From NCBI GenBank assembly GCA_008694505.1, contig VZDJ01000056.1:11434093-11498092 (forward strand): a stretch of 64,000 nt of DNA, read 5' to 3'. How positions within the stretch are numbered: the stretch's first letter is position 1; every line of letters begins with the position of its first letter. The DNA comes from Cyanoderma ruficeps (lineage: Eukaryota > Chordata > Aves > Passeriformes > Timaliidae). The translations under genes and the position numbers were made by a program. Of this stretch, positions 35,067 through 48,151 are shown piece by piece. A model generated the notes under the pieces. It had not been told where the DNA came from and did no database searches. It was given only the letters and a program-made list of their open reading frames with translations.

Positions 35067-35240
35067 GTAAGTTGGTCTGACAGCTCCTCACCCTTCTGCT
35101 TGGAAACGATCCTTGGTTTTGTGCGGTGATGTGTAACAGTTTCTGACCTCCTGCTTTCCTGTGGCATATTTTAGTGTCACCTTCTTCCACGAATGGCAAC
35201 TCAGGAGGAAAAATGTGTGTGTGTTGAATGTCTGTGGGAC

Positions 35241-35645
35241 TGTGGTGGTTTAACCTGAGCCCCACCCGGTGGGATGGGGGAGAGGGGGAGAAGAGTGTTC
35301 AGATAAAGCAATTCAGTAGATGAAGGAAAAGCTTCACAGGGCAGCAAAGCAAAACAATGAATCGATTGCCCATTTCCCCGGGCAGGCAGGTGCTGGGCCA
35401 GGACAAATCCTGTCTCCACAGGCACTCCCAGCTCTGTATCCCGGTGGTCTGGGGTATCCCTGGGCCTGGCTGTGCCCCCCAGCTCCTCGTGCACCCCCAG
35501 CCCTGGCAGGAGAGGCGAGGAGCAGAGATCTGCTCAGCGGTAACTGAAACATTCCCGTGTTATCAACAGCTTCCAGTACAAATCCAAAATGTGGCTCTGC
35601 CAGCTGCTGCAGAGAAAATTAACTCTGTCCCAGCCAAACCCAGGA
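35241..35645 (-). mobile_element. Decayed solo LTR of a common avian endogenous retrovirus, minus orientation
   Basis: The plus strand starts TGTGGTGGTTTAACC, continues with 'ccggtgggatgggggagag', 'gcagcaaagcaaaacaatga', 'gcacccccagccctggcag', 'cattcccgtgttatcaacag' and 'gtacaaatccaaaatgtggc', and ends 'aactctgtcccagccaaacc'. This is the reverse complement of a widespread avian LTR family. At about 405 bases it lacks the central TATA-containing part, so it is internally deleted. No viral genes accompany it. It begins only 174 bases after the exon donor at 35066. Confidence 0.85.
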
Positions 35646-36608
35646 ATGAAGAAAGCTTTGTGAGGGGATGGGGTTGAGGTTGAGGTTGTCAGTTGTTTGC
35701 CTTTCAGATCTGTCCAAACTTTCACCATTCCTGAATGGTGAAATTACTGAATTACTGAATCCTGAATTACTTTTTCTCCATTCTATCACACGTTCTTTCT
35801 AAGTACCCAGTACCAAACCTCAGGGAGGAGGAAAATAAAAAGGAGCAAGGGTTTGCCACAACTATTGCTGTCTGACCTAATTTGATATGAGCTACCTTGG
35901 GCTTTGCTTTCATTCTGCCAGGAAACTTTTGCTCAGTGATAAGAAATTAGTGTTCTGCTTTTCACAGTTTGGCAAGGGCTGACTCAAGAAAGGCTTCAGA
36001 TAGGAAGAGAAGCACTAACTGGGATTTTGTTTGCAAAGGCTTTGAATTCTTTCTCTCGCCCCCGGGTTGCATCTTTTACCCAGAGGATAACTCAGCCAAA
36101 GATTCTACAATTTTGATCTGGATTTTATTATTTCAGGTGTAGCAGCAACCGTGTATCCTGTTTCTTTGGCTGGATCTTGTTTCCTTGGTTATGTTTTGCC
36201 TTTATCAGGGCCTCAGAATCGCCACAATTCTGTTCAGGTTTGGCCAGAAGAGCAGGTGATTGCCCTTGAAAATCATGTACAATCTGCACTGCTAGTTTTC
36301 CTTGCTGTAATTTGGGTTGTTTTGAGGGGTTTTTTTTGCCATGACACCATGTCGCATGTAACAAAACTCTGCCTTTAAAACATTGCTGAAGTCTGTGAGC
36401 TTTTGTTGGGTTTTTTTTTTCCTGGAAAACTGAAGAGCTGATAATTGAAACACTAAAGAGGCAACCTGGGGAAGTTGCAGCGTTCAGCGGTAAGCTCTCC
36501 AAGAAAGAACAGTGTTGTTATGTGAAGCAGAGCCTCGACTTGAGGCATTCTTGAAGTTAAAATCGTGTGGAAGAATAAAGCCAGATTTGACTGAGACTGC
36601 TGGGTGCA

Positions 36609-36656
36609 GAGGGAGGAGGAGGGAGAGACAGAGAGAGAGAAAAGAACGAGAAAAAG
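36609..36656 (+). repeat. Purine-rich (GA) tract
   Basis: A run of GAGGA and GAGA units in intron 3 with few pyrimidines. Confidence 0.75.
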
Positions 36657-37017
36657 GCAATTCTCGCTAGCACAGTTTAGGAACTGCAAGTACAGAGAGA
36701 CATTTGTCTGACATAAAACACCGTGGTTAGACATTGTAAATGTTCTCATATTACTTATAATTTATACAGGGAGAAAGAATGGTGTGAACCTTTTCCAACC
36801 TTTGTAGTTACTGCAGTGAAGCTTTCATGGGGAAGTTTATGCTTAATGGTAAATGGCAACAAAAGCCATAAAATTTTAGCAGCCTTTTCTCTTATTTATG
36901 CACGTACTTTGTAAGTGTAGTCTGAGATAAAATGCTTTCCGTGATAAACACGTTCAGAAGAAGTAATAATGGAGTTTATCATCCCTTCTTCAGCAGAAAT
37001 GGAAAATGCCCCTTTTT

Positions 37018-37135
37018 AATGCAGCAGTTGGGTGGGGTTGGAGCAGCCTGGGATAGGGGAAGGTGTCCCTGCCCGTGGCAGGGGGTGGGATCAGTTTTGA
37101 AGTCCCTTCCAGCCCAAACCATTCTGTGAATCATG
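37018..37135 (+). mobile_element. CR1 LINE 3' end, plus orientation
   Basis: It contains 'ggttggagcagcctgggata', 'ggtgtccctgcccgtggcag' and the tail 'tcccttccagcccaaaccat' 'tctgtgaat'. Confidence 0.9.
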
Positions 37136-39734
37136 TTGGTCATCATAGCAGCTGTAGGTGGAGGGGGGTCAGGCACTGGGAATCATGAAGGAACGTGCAA
37201 AAATCTGCTTGGAGCAAGAGGAAAGTGAATCCAATGGAAGTGACTTGCATTACCCCCTTACAGAGGACTGGAAAAACACTTGTGTGGTTCTGTGACCTGG
37301 TTTATGTCCCCGTGCTCTGAGGTGTTCACGTGCAGGTCAGCCCCCTCCTGGGAGGGACACTGTCACCTTTGGCCAGGCTTGGGGATCATCTTTTGGGCGC
37401 CATTTTTTTTGAGAAGTGTCATCCTGAGCTTCTTAGAGCAGATCTGTCTTCTGTGGGCAGATGTAAAACAGTTTGTAAATACAAATTTCATGCTTAATCA
37501 GCATGAGGAGAGATCTCTAGAAGCAAGATTGACTGCTTAGATATGCGTGGATGACTCCAAGAAAATGCAGTGTGAAACTCAAGCCTGTTTATCCAGCGGC
37601 AGAATGAATCCATCCTGCTTTCTTCCCTAACCACAGGTAGTTCAGGTTGTAAAAAGTCATGTTGCCAAGGCTACATTTATTCACTTGCATCTGGTGGCAG
37701 CAGCAAGGCCCTGGTTTAGGGGATGGAGGATTTTCTTTCTGCTTCAGACCCTTGAGATGGAGCAGAGCTGCTGTGCACAGAGTGAGGGGCGTGTGCAGCA
37801 TCCCTGTGCCTGGAGAGAGGGATTTGCAGTGCTCAAATGTGAGTATTTTCTGTCACTGAGCACTGCTGACCTGTTGGAGGTGTGAAAATAGCCCTGCCTG
37901 AGGAGCCCGTTCCTAAAAACAGCTGAAAAGGAGGTGGGGTTTGTGTGCTGGGAAATCACTGCTTGGAAAAGGATTGGCCTGGAGGCAGCCAGGGAATCTG
38001 GATTTATGTTTGGTGGGACAGGAGGATGTGCAGCAGCAGGGCTGGAGTTGGAGCAGGGAGGGGCAGAGCTGCTCAGTCTGCAGGGAGGGATCCTGAGGAC
38101 ACCAGGGCTGGCTTTGTTGACAGGAATTGTGGAAGAAGTTGGCTGACAGATGGATCTGGTGGTGGGGGAGCCCTGGAAAGGGTGAGGTGCAAGAGGCAGC
38201 TGAGAGTCAGAGGAGGAGTGTGGAGTAAAAGTGTAAATGAGATGGTTTTAAAAAAAAAAAAGAATTGCAGGGTTATTAAATGGAGAAAAGTGGAGTGCTG
38301 GAGTTGGAAAGAATTCCAGAGGAAGTTAGTGCAGCATGCTCAAGTTCCTGTCAGTGTTTACCTGCAGTTATTTCACGTGTTGAGTGCTGTGGTGCCTCTA
38401 GGTCATTAAAATATTCATTTGAGCACTTGAAGGTGTGAAGGCTGATCCTTTTTCTTAGTCTTTTCCGTCCCCAGCAGAACTACTTAGCACCTGAAGTCAG
38501 TGGTTTGAGGTTGGATGGTAATTATGGTGTAAGATTTCAGTGGATTTTTTTTTATTCTGGCTTTCTGTGTCCACTTTAAATACAGTGATTTGGGTTTTTT
38601 TTTAAAGTAGAGCATTTCTCTGACCCTTTGTGTCTCCAGTGCCAAACAATTCAAAAGTCTTCTAAAACTGCTTTTCAAAATGTGAAGACTGAAGAGTACA
38701 GCATGTTCATTAGGGTGTTTCTTTTTAATAATGTTAATATGCAAAAGACTTCTTTTTTTTACTTAACTGTTGTAAATGTACTGTGTACAGCTGAGATTCC
38801 TGGAAGAAATCCTACTTGTATGAGTCTCCAAAAAAAAAAAGAAAGAGTGTGACATTCCCTTAGTTATCTGCACTTCTTTAAACAGAAGAGACATTGAATG
38901 GTTTTTTTTTAAGCTCTAATTGCCAGGTTTGAGTGTGCCTGTGCAGCCGAAGAGTGGCTCTAAACCAATTTCCTTTCAACACGGATTGATGTGGGAAGTG
39001 TGAACTGGAGCTGATCACCAGCCGGGCCGGAGCCCCACGTTTCACCGGGACCCATTCCTGCCGGGATCCACACACAGATCCTCACTCTGCAAAATGAAAA
39101 CCAGCCCTGCCGTGGTGCCGGGGCTGCAGCAGAGCCCGAGGCCGGGGATTCTGTGCTGGTTTGTGCTGTGTGAGTGAGCTGGAGGGTGCATTTTCAGGGC
39201 TTTATTTGTGTCCATTTGTCCCGGAGCTCGGCCCTGCGCCGAGCCAAACGTGTTTGTTTAATGCGAGACGCTGCTGCTACAGCAGAGCAGTCTGTCTGAC
39301 AGGCTTCTCAGGAAATTCCTTCCAGCTCTTTATTTGGGATGCAGAGCTGTCTGCCAGCCTGCCGAGCAGCTCTGCAATAGCTGCTCCAAACTCTGGCTAA
39401 AAGGGCACTCACTGGGTTAATTTGTCCAGCAGCTCCCTCCTTCCAGAACATTGTTTTAGTAGTTGCCGGGCAACACTCTTTTTTTGGCAAGACGTTCAAG
39501 GAATGAACCCATATCTTCGACTTAAAATACCCTCATGGCGAAGCAGAAGAGGAGCAGTTCAAATTCTGTTTGTTCTTTTGATCCTAATCCAGGCTGTGCT
39601 CCTGGGGCTGGTGCCTGTGCAGGTGTTGGGGGCCAGCCCTGGGGGGCTCAGCCTGGGAGCTGCAGCTGCACTGGGAGGAACTCCCTGGGCAGCTTTGATT
39701 TATAATTGTATGGGTATAAAAAGTGTATTTAGTA

Positions 39735-39950
39735 TGAATTATGGGATGGCTGGGGTTGGAACGGGTCTTAAATCCCACCCAGTGCCACCCTGGCCATGGG
39801 CAGGGACACCTCTCACTGTCCCAGGCTGCTCCAAGCCCAATGTCCAACCTGGCCTTGGGCACTGCCAGGGATCCAGGGGCAGCCACAGCTGCTCTGGGAA
39901 TTCTATTCCAGGGCCTGCCCACCCTGCCAGGGAACAATTCCTTCCCAGTA
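39735..39950 (-). mobile_element. CR1 LINE 3' end, minus orientation
   Basis: The plus strand reads 'ggctggggttggaacgggtc', 'cactgtcccaggctgctcca', 'ccagggatccaggggcagcc' and 'gccagggaacaattccttcc', the reverse complement of the CR1 3' region. Confidence 0.9.
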
Positions 39951-41561
39951 TCCACGGTTCTGGAGTTATCCCTGTGCTCAGCATGGATGAAGTCAATGTG
40001 CTTCTTCCCGGCAGAAATATTTCATATTTTTTCCTTCATAGCTTTGCTATCACTGATCTGAAGCCTCCCCACTCCTGCTTGGTGTTACACGCAGGGAACT
40101 CCATATGGAGGAAAAATATGAAGGAAATCTGTGGTTCATGCAGGTCTGCTGGAGGCTCTGGAATTCTGTTGCACACATAGACATTATTTACCCTTATTTA
40201 GCCAGGGCAGGCTTGTTCAGAGCTTGGATCAGGGCTGACTTTAGGGATTCTTTCAGTTGAAGGGTCACGTACATAATTTCCCCAAACCTTTCTGAAAATT
40301 AGGAAACAAGCTAAAACAAATGACCAGGTCCCTCTGCCTGTTGGTTTTGGAGGAGTATGATCAGCAGATCGAGTTCTCTTTGTAGGCTCTGGGGTGGTTC
40401 GGTGCCACCCCCCGTGTTCATCACGAATTTTCTGCAGGATCAGCCCGAATTCCTGTGTTCAGCTTCCAGAAAGTGGGCAGCCTTGAATCCTGGTGCTTTT
40501 CCCGGTCTGCTGTGGTGCAAGGGATGATATCAGCTTTTTAAACTTTGATGTGAAATAGCCTGAATTGTTTGACTCTCTCAGCTGGGTTGGAGTGGGTGTT
40601 CTGCAGAGGTTTGAGCTGGAATGATGGTGAAGGGGATGGGGTAGACCTGAGCTGCACAGCCAAGTTTGGGCTTCTTTTCCTTTTCAACATGGAGTTTCTA
40701 ATGCTGCTGAAATGCTTGGATGCATTAATTATTAAGGTGCCTGGATTCCTTTAAGGAATGTTTGAATTAGAATCTAAATGTGGCTTCTTCTTTTCCCCTC
40801 TGATATTAGCAGTTCAAATAGCAGGGTTTGTTTTTCGTGCAGGAAGCAGCTTTGGGGAGTGCCTGAGTGCTGAGGCCAAAGCCTTCTTGCAGAGACATCC
40901 ATCACTTGCAACAGAAACTCCTTTCCAATTCTGAGATGTCCAAGTCAGATTAAAATGCCAGTGCTGAATATGAGAAGTAGAAAGTGGAGCATAATAGTGA
41001 ATACCCACTTACCAACTTCTCTGTTTTACAGCCAAACACCATAAAAAGAAAAAAGATGCCTCTTGCCCCCTTTCCAAAAAGAGTAAAAATCAAGATGAGA
41101 AGTGTGAAATCAAAATAAAATTTTAGGTTGTTTGATGGAAGAGAAAAATTGATAACAATACAGTCTGTTGTTGTGCCCATAATTTTTTTTTTATTCAAAA
41201 TTGAGGCATTGAGCATTTTGAGTAAAAAAAAAAAGTCTTTCAGTCTTGCTGAATTAGGATATAGTTAAATCAAAAATACATTTTGCTGCCTTGATGAGGA
41301 ATCTTCCAGTATTTATAGAGCTGTGCTAGAAAACTGCCAACTGCTCGTACACATTTGAATTTTCTGCCCTTTATAAGATGAAGAAATCCTGAATCCTGTC
41401 TCTGAATTGTGAAACTTTAGCCCACTGCAGCCTACGTGCAAGCAGATGTTGAGGACAATTGCCACTGCAGCATTCAGGTGTTTAAAAAAAGCTGGGAAGT
41501 TGGAAGAGTTGCTTTTTCATGCAGACAAGTTTGCTTTATATCTGCTGAGGCTTGGGACACC

Positions 41562-41866
41562 CTGATCAGGAGGGTCTGTCCACTCTGTGTGACACGTGGG
41601 GACACTGAGGCACAGGTCAGGAGGGTCTGTCCAGCCTGGTGTGACACGTGGGGACACTGAGGCACAGGTCAGGAGGGCCTGTCCACCCTGTGTGACACCT
41701 GGGGACACTGAGGCACAGGTCAGGAGGGTCTGTCCACTCTGTGTGACACGTGGGGACACTGAGGCACAGGTCAGGAGGGCCTGTCCACCCTGTGTGACAC
41801 GTGGGGACAGTGAGACACAGGTCAGGAGGGTCTGTCCACCCTGTGTGACACGTGGGGACAGTGAGA
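41562..41866. repeat. 51-bp minisatellite, 6 copies
   Basis: The unit is GGTCAGGAGGGTCTGTCCAC followed by TCTGTGTGACACGTGGGGAC and ACTGAGGCACA. One copy is 52 bp. Since 51 is a multiple of three, long frames open on both strands (about 160-177 codons); they are repeat-derived. Confidence 0.95.
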
Positions 41867-44800
41867 GGAGCTGGCTCTGTGGGGCACAGGCTGCAGAGAT
41901 TGGCTGGGCTGTGTTTCCCTGCTGCTCTGTGCCCGGAGTCCTGTGGCCAAACAACTGCCTGCCAACTTCTGGGCTGCAAGTGCTTTCATCTGGGATGTGC
42001 TGGATGGAGATGGAGGCAGAGCAAAGCCCCTTTGAAACAGAAAGTGCCATTAATATGCATAACTGGAACGCTGTGTGAAACCCGATCTGTCGGCTCAGGT
42101 ACAGCAGAGGAAGGAGGGGGATTTATTTGAGCTCCTGGGGAGAAGTTTGATCCCTGCACTCGGTCCATCTGCAAATGTGGGTGGCAGTTCCATCCTGATG
42201 AGTTCTCTGCGGGACAAGGGGGATTGACTGTGCCCTAAAATTGGAGAAATAAGCAAAGTGCTCTTTTGAGCGTTTATCCTTTCTCAGCTCTTGCAGGTCT
42301 GAGCCTTTTCCCGTGGAAAGCTCAGGGTATTTCAGGTAGGATCGAGGAAGGGGTTGCCAAAAAGCAGTGCTGAGCTATTAAGTAGAGCAGTTCTGTTAAT
42401 AAACCTGGTCCCAACCTTGTAGACAAAAGAATACTGTGGCTTTGTTGCCATAGTTTCAGTGCAAAATCTGACCTTAGCTACAATAACATTCGGTTAGAAA
42501 GAACTAGCTAATCAGTTTTCTAAAATTAGTGTGTTCCCTAGTACATAAGCCAGTATGAACAGGATATTTAATGAAATATTATACTTAGTCACAAGAGCCC
42601 AAGGGAGTGAAATGCCTTGATGAATTGTGGGGGTGGGGTGACATTGGTGCCTATCTTTCCATATAGCAAAGATATTAAAATCGGTGGCTTGCTTAATATT
42701 TAGAGTAGTCAAGTGTGTTCTTGTGTGCAGCCCATGTAGTTTGCTGTGTTCCTTTGGAAAGCCTCTCGGAGTCTGTTCTGTGAGCTGGCAGGATGGAGAT
42801 GCTTGGGAGTCTCATCAATCCCAAGTACTTCCACAGGGCCTTTGGGTCATCCTCAGGGTGGGTGTTGTGTTCTCTGCCAGCACAGCCAGAGTTCTCTGCG
42901 TGGAAAGGTGTCCCTCTCATTTAGAGGATGCAGACAGATGGATAATGTCATAAATTGTGTGGAAAAACCCCTATGTGTGAGGACAGAAGTCTCTCAGGTA
43001 CTGGGGACATCTTGAGCCGTGCATTCATTGTCTAAAATGCTGAGAGACTTAAGGGAGAGCCTCAGGTAAGGTCTGGGGTGTAAAATCCTGCTGGCAGCCC
43101 AGAGCACCTCTCTGAGAGTGCATTCTTTGTGCCCAGGCTCACTGACCTGGCCCTGGGTGAGATTTTATCCAGCTGTGGTAACCTAGAGATTGGTTTCTTT
43201 GCAGTACAGGAGATGAGATGAGGTGAATGATTGTTTTCTTATGTGCAAGTTGTTTGTTTGGGTATAAATGTAAAAAACACAAAATAGGCAAGGCTGGGTG
43301 GGGGCTGTCTGTTCTTCACTTCTGTTTGGGGCTCTTTGGAGCTGTGTTCACCTGCTGTTGGGTGTTTGAGACACCCAAATACATGGGAAAAGGTCTTTTA
43401 GGCAAGGATCATCTAAATGATGCTTCCCAGTTTGGTGGAGCTTTTGGAATTTGCTAGCCAGCGAGACTCACCAGTGGATCATCACCTCTTGTGGTGGGGC
43501 TTTGCAGCTGAGGTTAGAAGTGCTTGTATCCAGTGAAAAGCAGCTGTAGTTCCCTTAGAGACATTCCCGGGACTCAGCTGTGGGCTGTGCTGGATGTGTG
43601 GAAGCACAGCACCACAAACATTCGGTGCCAGTTGCTCTCAGGTTTGGTTCAGAAAAGCATTTCCAGCTGGGAAGTGCTGACACTCTCAGGGCTGAGCCTC
43701 AGGCACGGCCCCGTGGCTCCCCTTGGCTGGATGGTTGCTGATGAGCACAGGGGAGGTGTGATCCCTGCTCCTGCATCCTCCAGTTCACATCCACATTGGG
43801 GTGTTGATGCCTCAGGAGTTTTGGGTTTAGGTCTGCCTTCCCCAGGAAGCTTTAGGGAACCACATCTGCCCTCTGAAGCTTTTCCCCTTAACACTTCTCT
43901 GTGACCAGGTTTGATTTCCTCTCATCCCTTGACTTGCTGTGGTCATGAGGTGTTGGGTTGTTCAGAGGGAGCAGGTGAATGCCCTGTGACATCCCTGGAG
44001 AGCTCATCTGTGTCAGACTCTGTTCTGGATCATCTCCCTTCTCTTACTTTTAGGACAGAGTGAAGTTCTGTGCTGCTTGCAGTAGTATTTAGTATACCAA
44101 ATAGCAGTAGCTTTAAATAGTAGTAATTTTAGTATACTGAAAAGTTCAATTATTTTACTTAAAAAATAAGGTTTTATTTCGAAATGAGTTACAACTCAAA
44201 AATATTTCCAGTTTAGGTTGTTGACTTAAGAAGAGAAGAGATAAATATGCAAAGTACCCATATCAAGGAGGCCTTACAGGTGCTGTGTCCAAGTGCAACA
44301 TGGAAGTCATTAGTCCAAGAGGAACCCAACCCAGAAGTTAAATAATTTTGCTTCTGATTTTCTGGGCAGCCTGTTCTTCGCTGAGCAAGAGTCCTGACTG
44401 CAGTGGTGGCGTCTCAGGGAGGTGAAGCTGTGAGTGCTTGTGTTTGAGAGCAGTCAGGAGGAAAGTGGTGAGGCTGCCAGCAGAGCCAGCCATAAAAATG
44501 TGCTGTGAGGGAAGGCAGAGCTTGCCAGGTGCCTTCATCAAACACTCTGTGCCACTCTCACCTCTTCCTCCTTCCCACACTGCTGGAGAGGGAATATTCT
44601 GCCCTTCTCCTTGCGGGATTCATCCTTCAGGATGAAGCGTGGTGCTTGATGTGTCAGCAGCTGAGTGTGAGCCCTGTGCTTCGATTCCTGCTGCAGTTCC
44701 AGCACCTCCAGCTGCATTCCTCACATTGCTGGGTGGAGATCGAGGTGCCAGTGCTGATCTGTCAAGCTCCTGGTGATTTGGGGCCTGACTGTGTAAAAAC

Positions 44801-47800
44801 CTCCAGTCTTTCCTGCCTGACTTGAAAGTTTGTGATCCAAACTCCAGGAAATAAGTGAGGTGTTGGTGAAGGTTCTTGTCTCTGAAAACTGCTTTGTGGT
44901 TTTTTGCCATCCAGGGAGGAATTTGCTGCTTTGAGGTCAGTCTTGAAAAGCACCTGACTGGATGTTCAGCAGTAAACTGTTTGTTTCCTTGCTTGGCAAC
45001 TGGCTGGCTGGGGGTAGGGAGTTGCAAAAATCCTGGATTAGCTTTAGTGGCCCCTGACAAATGTGTAAAAGAGGCCTTATGTCTCACAGGAGTGTGGAAA
45101 CACCAGAATGGCCATTACAGATTGACACCGAGTGCAGTGCCTTGAAAACTTTATTCTAATGAGCAGCTCTTCAGTCAGAGAGGGACTCGAGGGACTGATG
45201 TGTTAGAGCTCACACTTCTTCATTCCTAATTTGTGAAAAGAGTCAGCACTGAGCCCTCGGTGTTGGCAATTGTCATCTGTTTTGATTATGCAACGTGCAG
45301 GAGTTCAGTGAAAACACAACTCCTTGTGTTGTGGTTGAAGAGCCTTGCTGTAGCTCTCAGTGAGATGTTCAGAGGGAGAAATCTTCCTGCAAGCTCTACT
45401 GACAGCAGAGAAACCATGACAGTGCTGAAAACGCTGCTGCAGGATCCTGCCCTGCCTGGAGCAGAACAAATTCTGCCTGAGCTGGGTTTTATTGAGGGTA
45501 CAGAGAGCTGTGCTGTGCAGAAGCAATCTGGTAGCACTTAGACCTTGCATTTAGTGAATGTCAACCCTTTTATTTGTCGAGGTTAAAAATTATACAAGGA
45601 AAAAATAAACAGCAGAACTTGCAGGCATGAGGAAGTGAGGGAGCAGCCATCCTGAAAAGGGAAAAATCTGAGCTAGAGCTGCAAAAATGCCTTCCCTCCC
45701 CTTTGGAGCACCAGTTGGCTTTGAGCAGCCCTGGGGGCAGAGGTTGGGGCTGGTGGTGGCCCAGCACTCCCTGGGAGCCAGTCCAAAGGGGCTGGTTCGG
45801 GCTGGGGATTCCAGCCCACAGCTGCTCCTTTTATTGTCAGAGAAGGAGGAATAAATCTCAGCGTTATTAGAGTGTAACCAGCACCAGTGTGGAAAGAGGG
45901 AGAGTTCAGTCCCCTCTGCAGCCCTGCGAAGGGGAGGACAGGAGCAGGGAGGGCTGAGCTGGCTGTTGACTCTGGTGCTTTCCCAAACTCCTCCCAAAAG
46001 CAGGAATTGCAGTGCTGATCTGGCAAATGCTCCAGACTCGCAGCTTTGGTTTGCCAAAGGCCTCAAAGAAAGCCCCGAGTGGTGGATCTGTGATGTTGCC
46101 TGGTCACCAATGGTTCAGCACAGAGCCTTTCTCAACCATTTCTCAAGCATTTTCATGTACATTTGACTGGATTTTTATGGCAAATCCATCCAGGTGCCTT
46201 TGACCTCTTGCTCACGTCTTACCACCAGGATTGAGCAAGGAGGCTTTTTGGAGCAGACACTTTGATGGAGCTTTGCTGGGGGGTAGCATTGACTTTGTTC
46301 TGACCTTCAGAAGTGCATTTTCTTGTTGATTGGAAAGGAAATAATGTCCCATGCTCACAAAAACTGATCAGAAATTGAGGTCCTGTAAGAGTGGCTCGCT
46401 CACCACCTTTTCCTGGGAAATGAAAATTGTGTGTTTGCTGTAGGAGCTTTAGGCAGTATTATGGGATGGTGCCTCCATGCCCTGTGAGTGCTCTGTGGGG
46501 AGAATAATCCTTTCCCTGCTGCAATGAGCATCCTCAGTAAACAGGGATGGCAGCACCCTGGGCTCCAGCCTTGGAGGTAAATCTGAAGGCAATATAGATT
46601 TTACAAACAACGTTCCTGGTTGGCATTGACAAGCTTTAAAATAAGTGAAGAATTTCTATCCTCCCACTCCCTGTCAGGCAGATGGCCTTGGTCATGAAGA
46701 ATGATAATGAGGAGAAGATCCTTCAAATATGATCTATAAGATTTAATCCCAAATATAATTTTTTCCGTATGCAGCCTGTCATGTGCTGCAAGTTTTTGTG
46801 TTCTGTGGAGATTTGGGCAACTTGACAGATGATAATTCTGCGTTGGGATCAGAATTTGCCTGCAGAGAACTCTGGGCTTTAATAGCTTATTTGTATTGCA
46901 GTCTCCCTACAGGTTCATGTATATATCTCTATATGGATATATAAACAAATAAACATTGTAGGAGAAGGGAGAACAACATACAGAGATGATTTTCTGTTTA
47001 GTTGTGGTAGCTTATGCTGTGAATATCCACTAATACTTCACAGCAGCTCCTTTTAATCTTAATGTCACGGCTGACATTTAATTTGTAGTTCTTATCTGAT
47101 GCAAAAATAACTGAGAGGACGTGTTTTCATGTTTATTTTTTAGCATTTAGGTGCAATTACCTTGAAGGATCAGAAGGCATCAGCACAGCTGCTCAGTGTT
47201 CCCAATCCTCAGTGCTGAGCAATACTGGGAGGACCTTGAGGGCAGAGGAGTAGCAGGGGGAGATGTTGAGGGAAGAAATGTGATGAATTCTTTGCCTTTG
47301 TGGAGCGTGTGATGGAGGGAGAGCCCTGCAGCTGTGCTGAGGCTGTTTCAGGATGTGTTTCCAGAGGGGTGTTACAATTCCCTGGGCTGCCTCTGCACCC
47401 ACTGAATTGAGAGAGGGAGTCGTGGAAGGAGGGGAGGAAAAGTCTTAGCAAGGTTTTGAGATGTGGAATCCACATGGAGATCTTATTCTTCCCACTTAAT
47501 GAGTGAAACAATGTTCAGAGTTGAACAGGAGAAAGTATTCTGTTCTTCCAGCTTCTCCATGAATCCCTTACTGAGGAAAAAATATGAAAACATCCAAGTT
47601 TTTCATTTTCTGAAATTCAGCAGAAAACAAAGAAGCACAACCTGAAACATTAAAAAAAAATAAAGTTCTTTGGGGTGAAAAGAAAAAAATCATAAAAATT
47701 GGTTTTTGTTTTCAGACCCTTTCCAGGGACAGGGGATTTTTCTGAGCAGAAATTCCTTTCTTTGAGCTTTCAGTGTTATTTTCATACCTGATGGCTCCAT

Positions 47801-47993
47801 ACATTTGTGCAGTGCTGAGCATCTTTGGGATCTTTCACCGGGGTTTGTTCCTGCCTAAAACCAGGAAGGGCTTGAGGAGAGCAGTCTGCATCTCACTGAA
47901 TTAATTCCGTCTTGCTGTGCCTTGTGTTCCCTCCAGGTATTTCCAATGTTTACATTTGCTGTTCTCTTTCTTGTACCTTTCTTTTCTGTGCAG

Positions 47994-48151
47994 AAACTGT
48001 GGGATTTGCCTGTCTGCTCTGGGTTGTTACAAGTCTGCTGAGCCTGCTCCTTGCTCTGATGTTTAATGCAGGATTGAAGTTAAACATTGTGTTGGGAGCT
48101 AGATATCAAAAGTATTCAAAACCCAAAAATAAAAAGGGGAAAAAAGTGTGA
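47994..48151 (+). CDS. Candidate terminal exon encoding a membrane segment and Lys-rich tail (unidentified)
   Basis: A long polypyrimidine tract and acceptor (tcttttctgtgcag) precede an open frame that reads T-V-G-F-A-C-L-L-W-V-V-T-S-L-L-S-L-L-L-A, then L-M-F-N-A-G-L-K-L-N. It ends in a Lys-rich tail (K-N-K-K-G-K-K-V) before TGA at 48149-48151. The hydrophobic stretch would make one membrane helix, with a di-lysine-like cytosolic end. No preceding exon was found (it would have to end in phase 1), and I do not recognise the family. It may be a decayed or lineage-specific exon inside ITPR1 intron 3, or chance. Confidence 0.3.

Noticed and set aside
39422..40180. 252-codon plus-strand frame
   Set aside because: It passes through a minus-oriented CR1 copy and intron sequence with no splice signals or homology.
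41517..42078. 160- and 177-codon frames on opposite strands
   Set aside because: They come from the 51-bp minisatellite, whose period is divisible by three.
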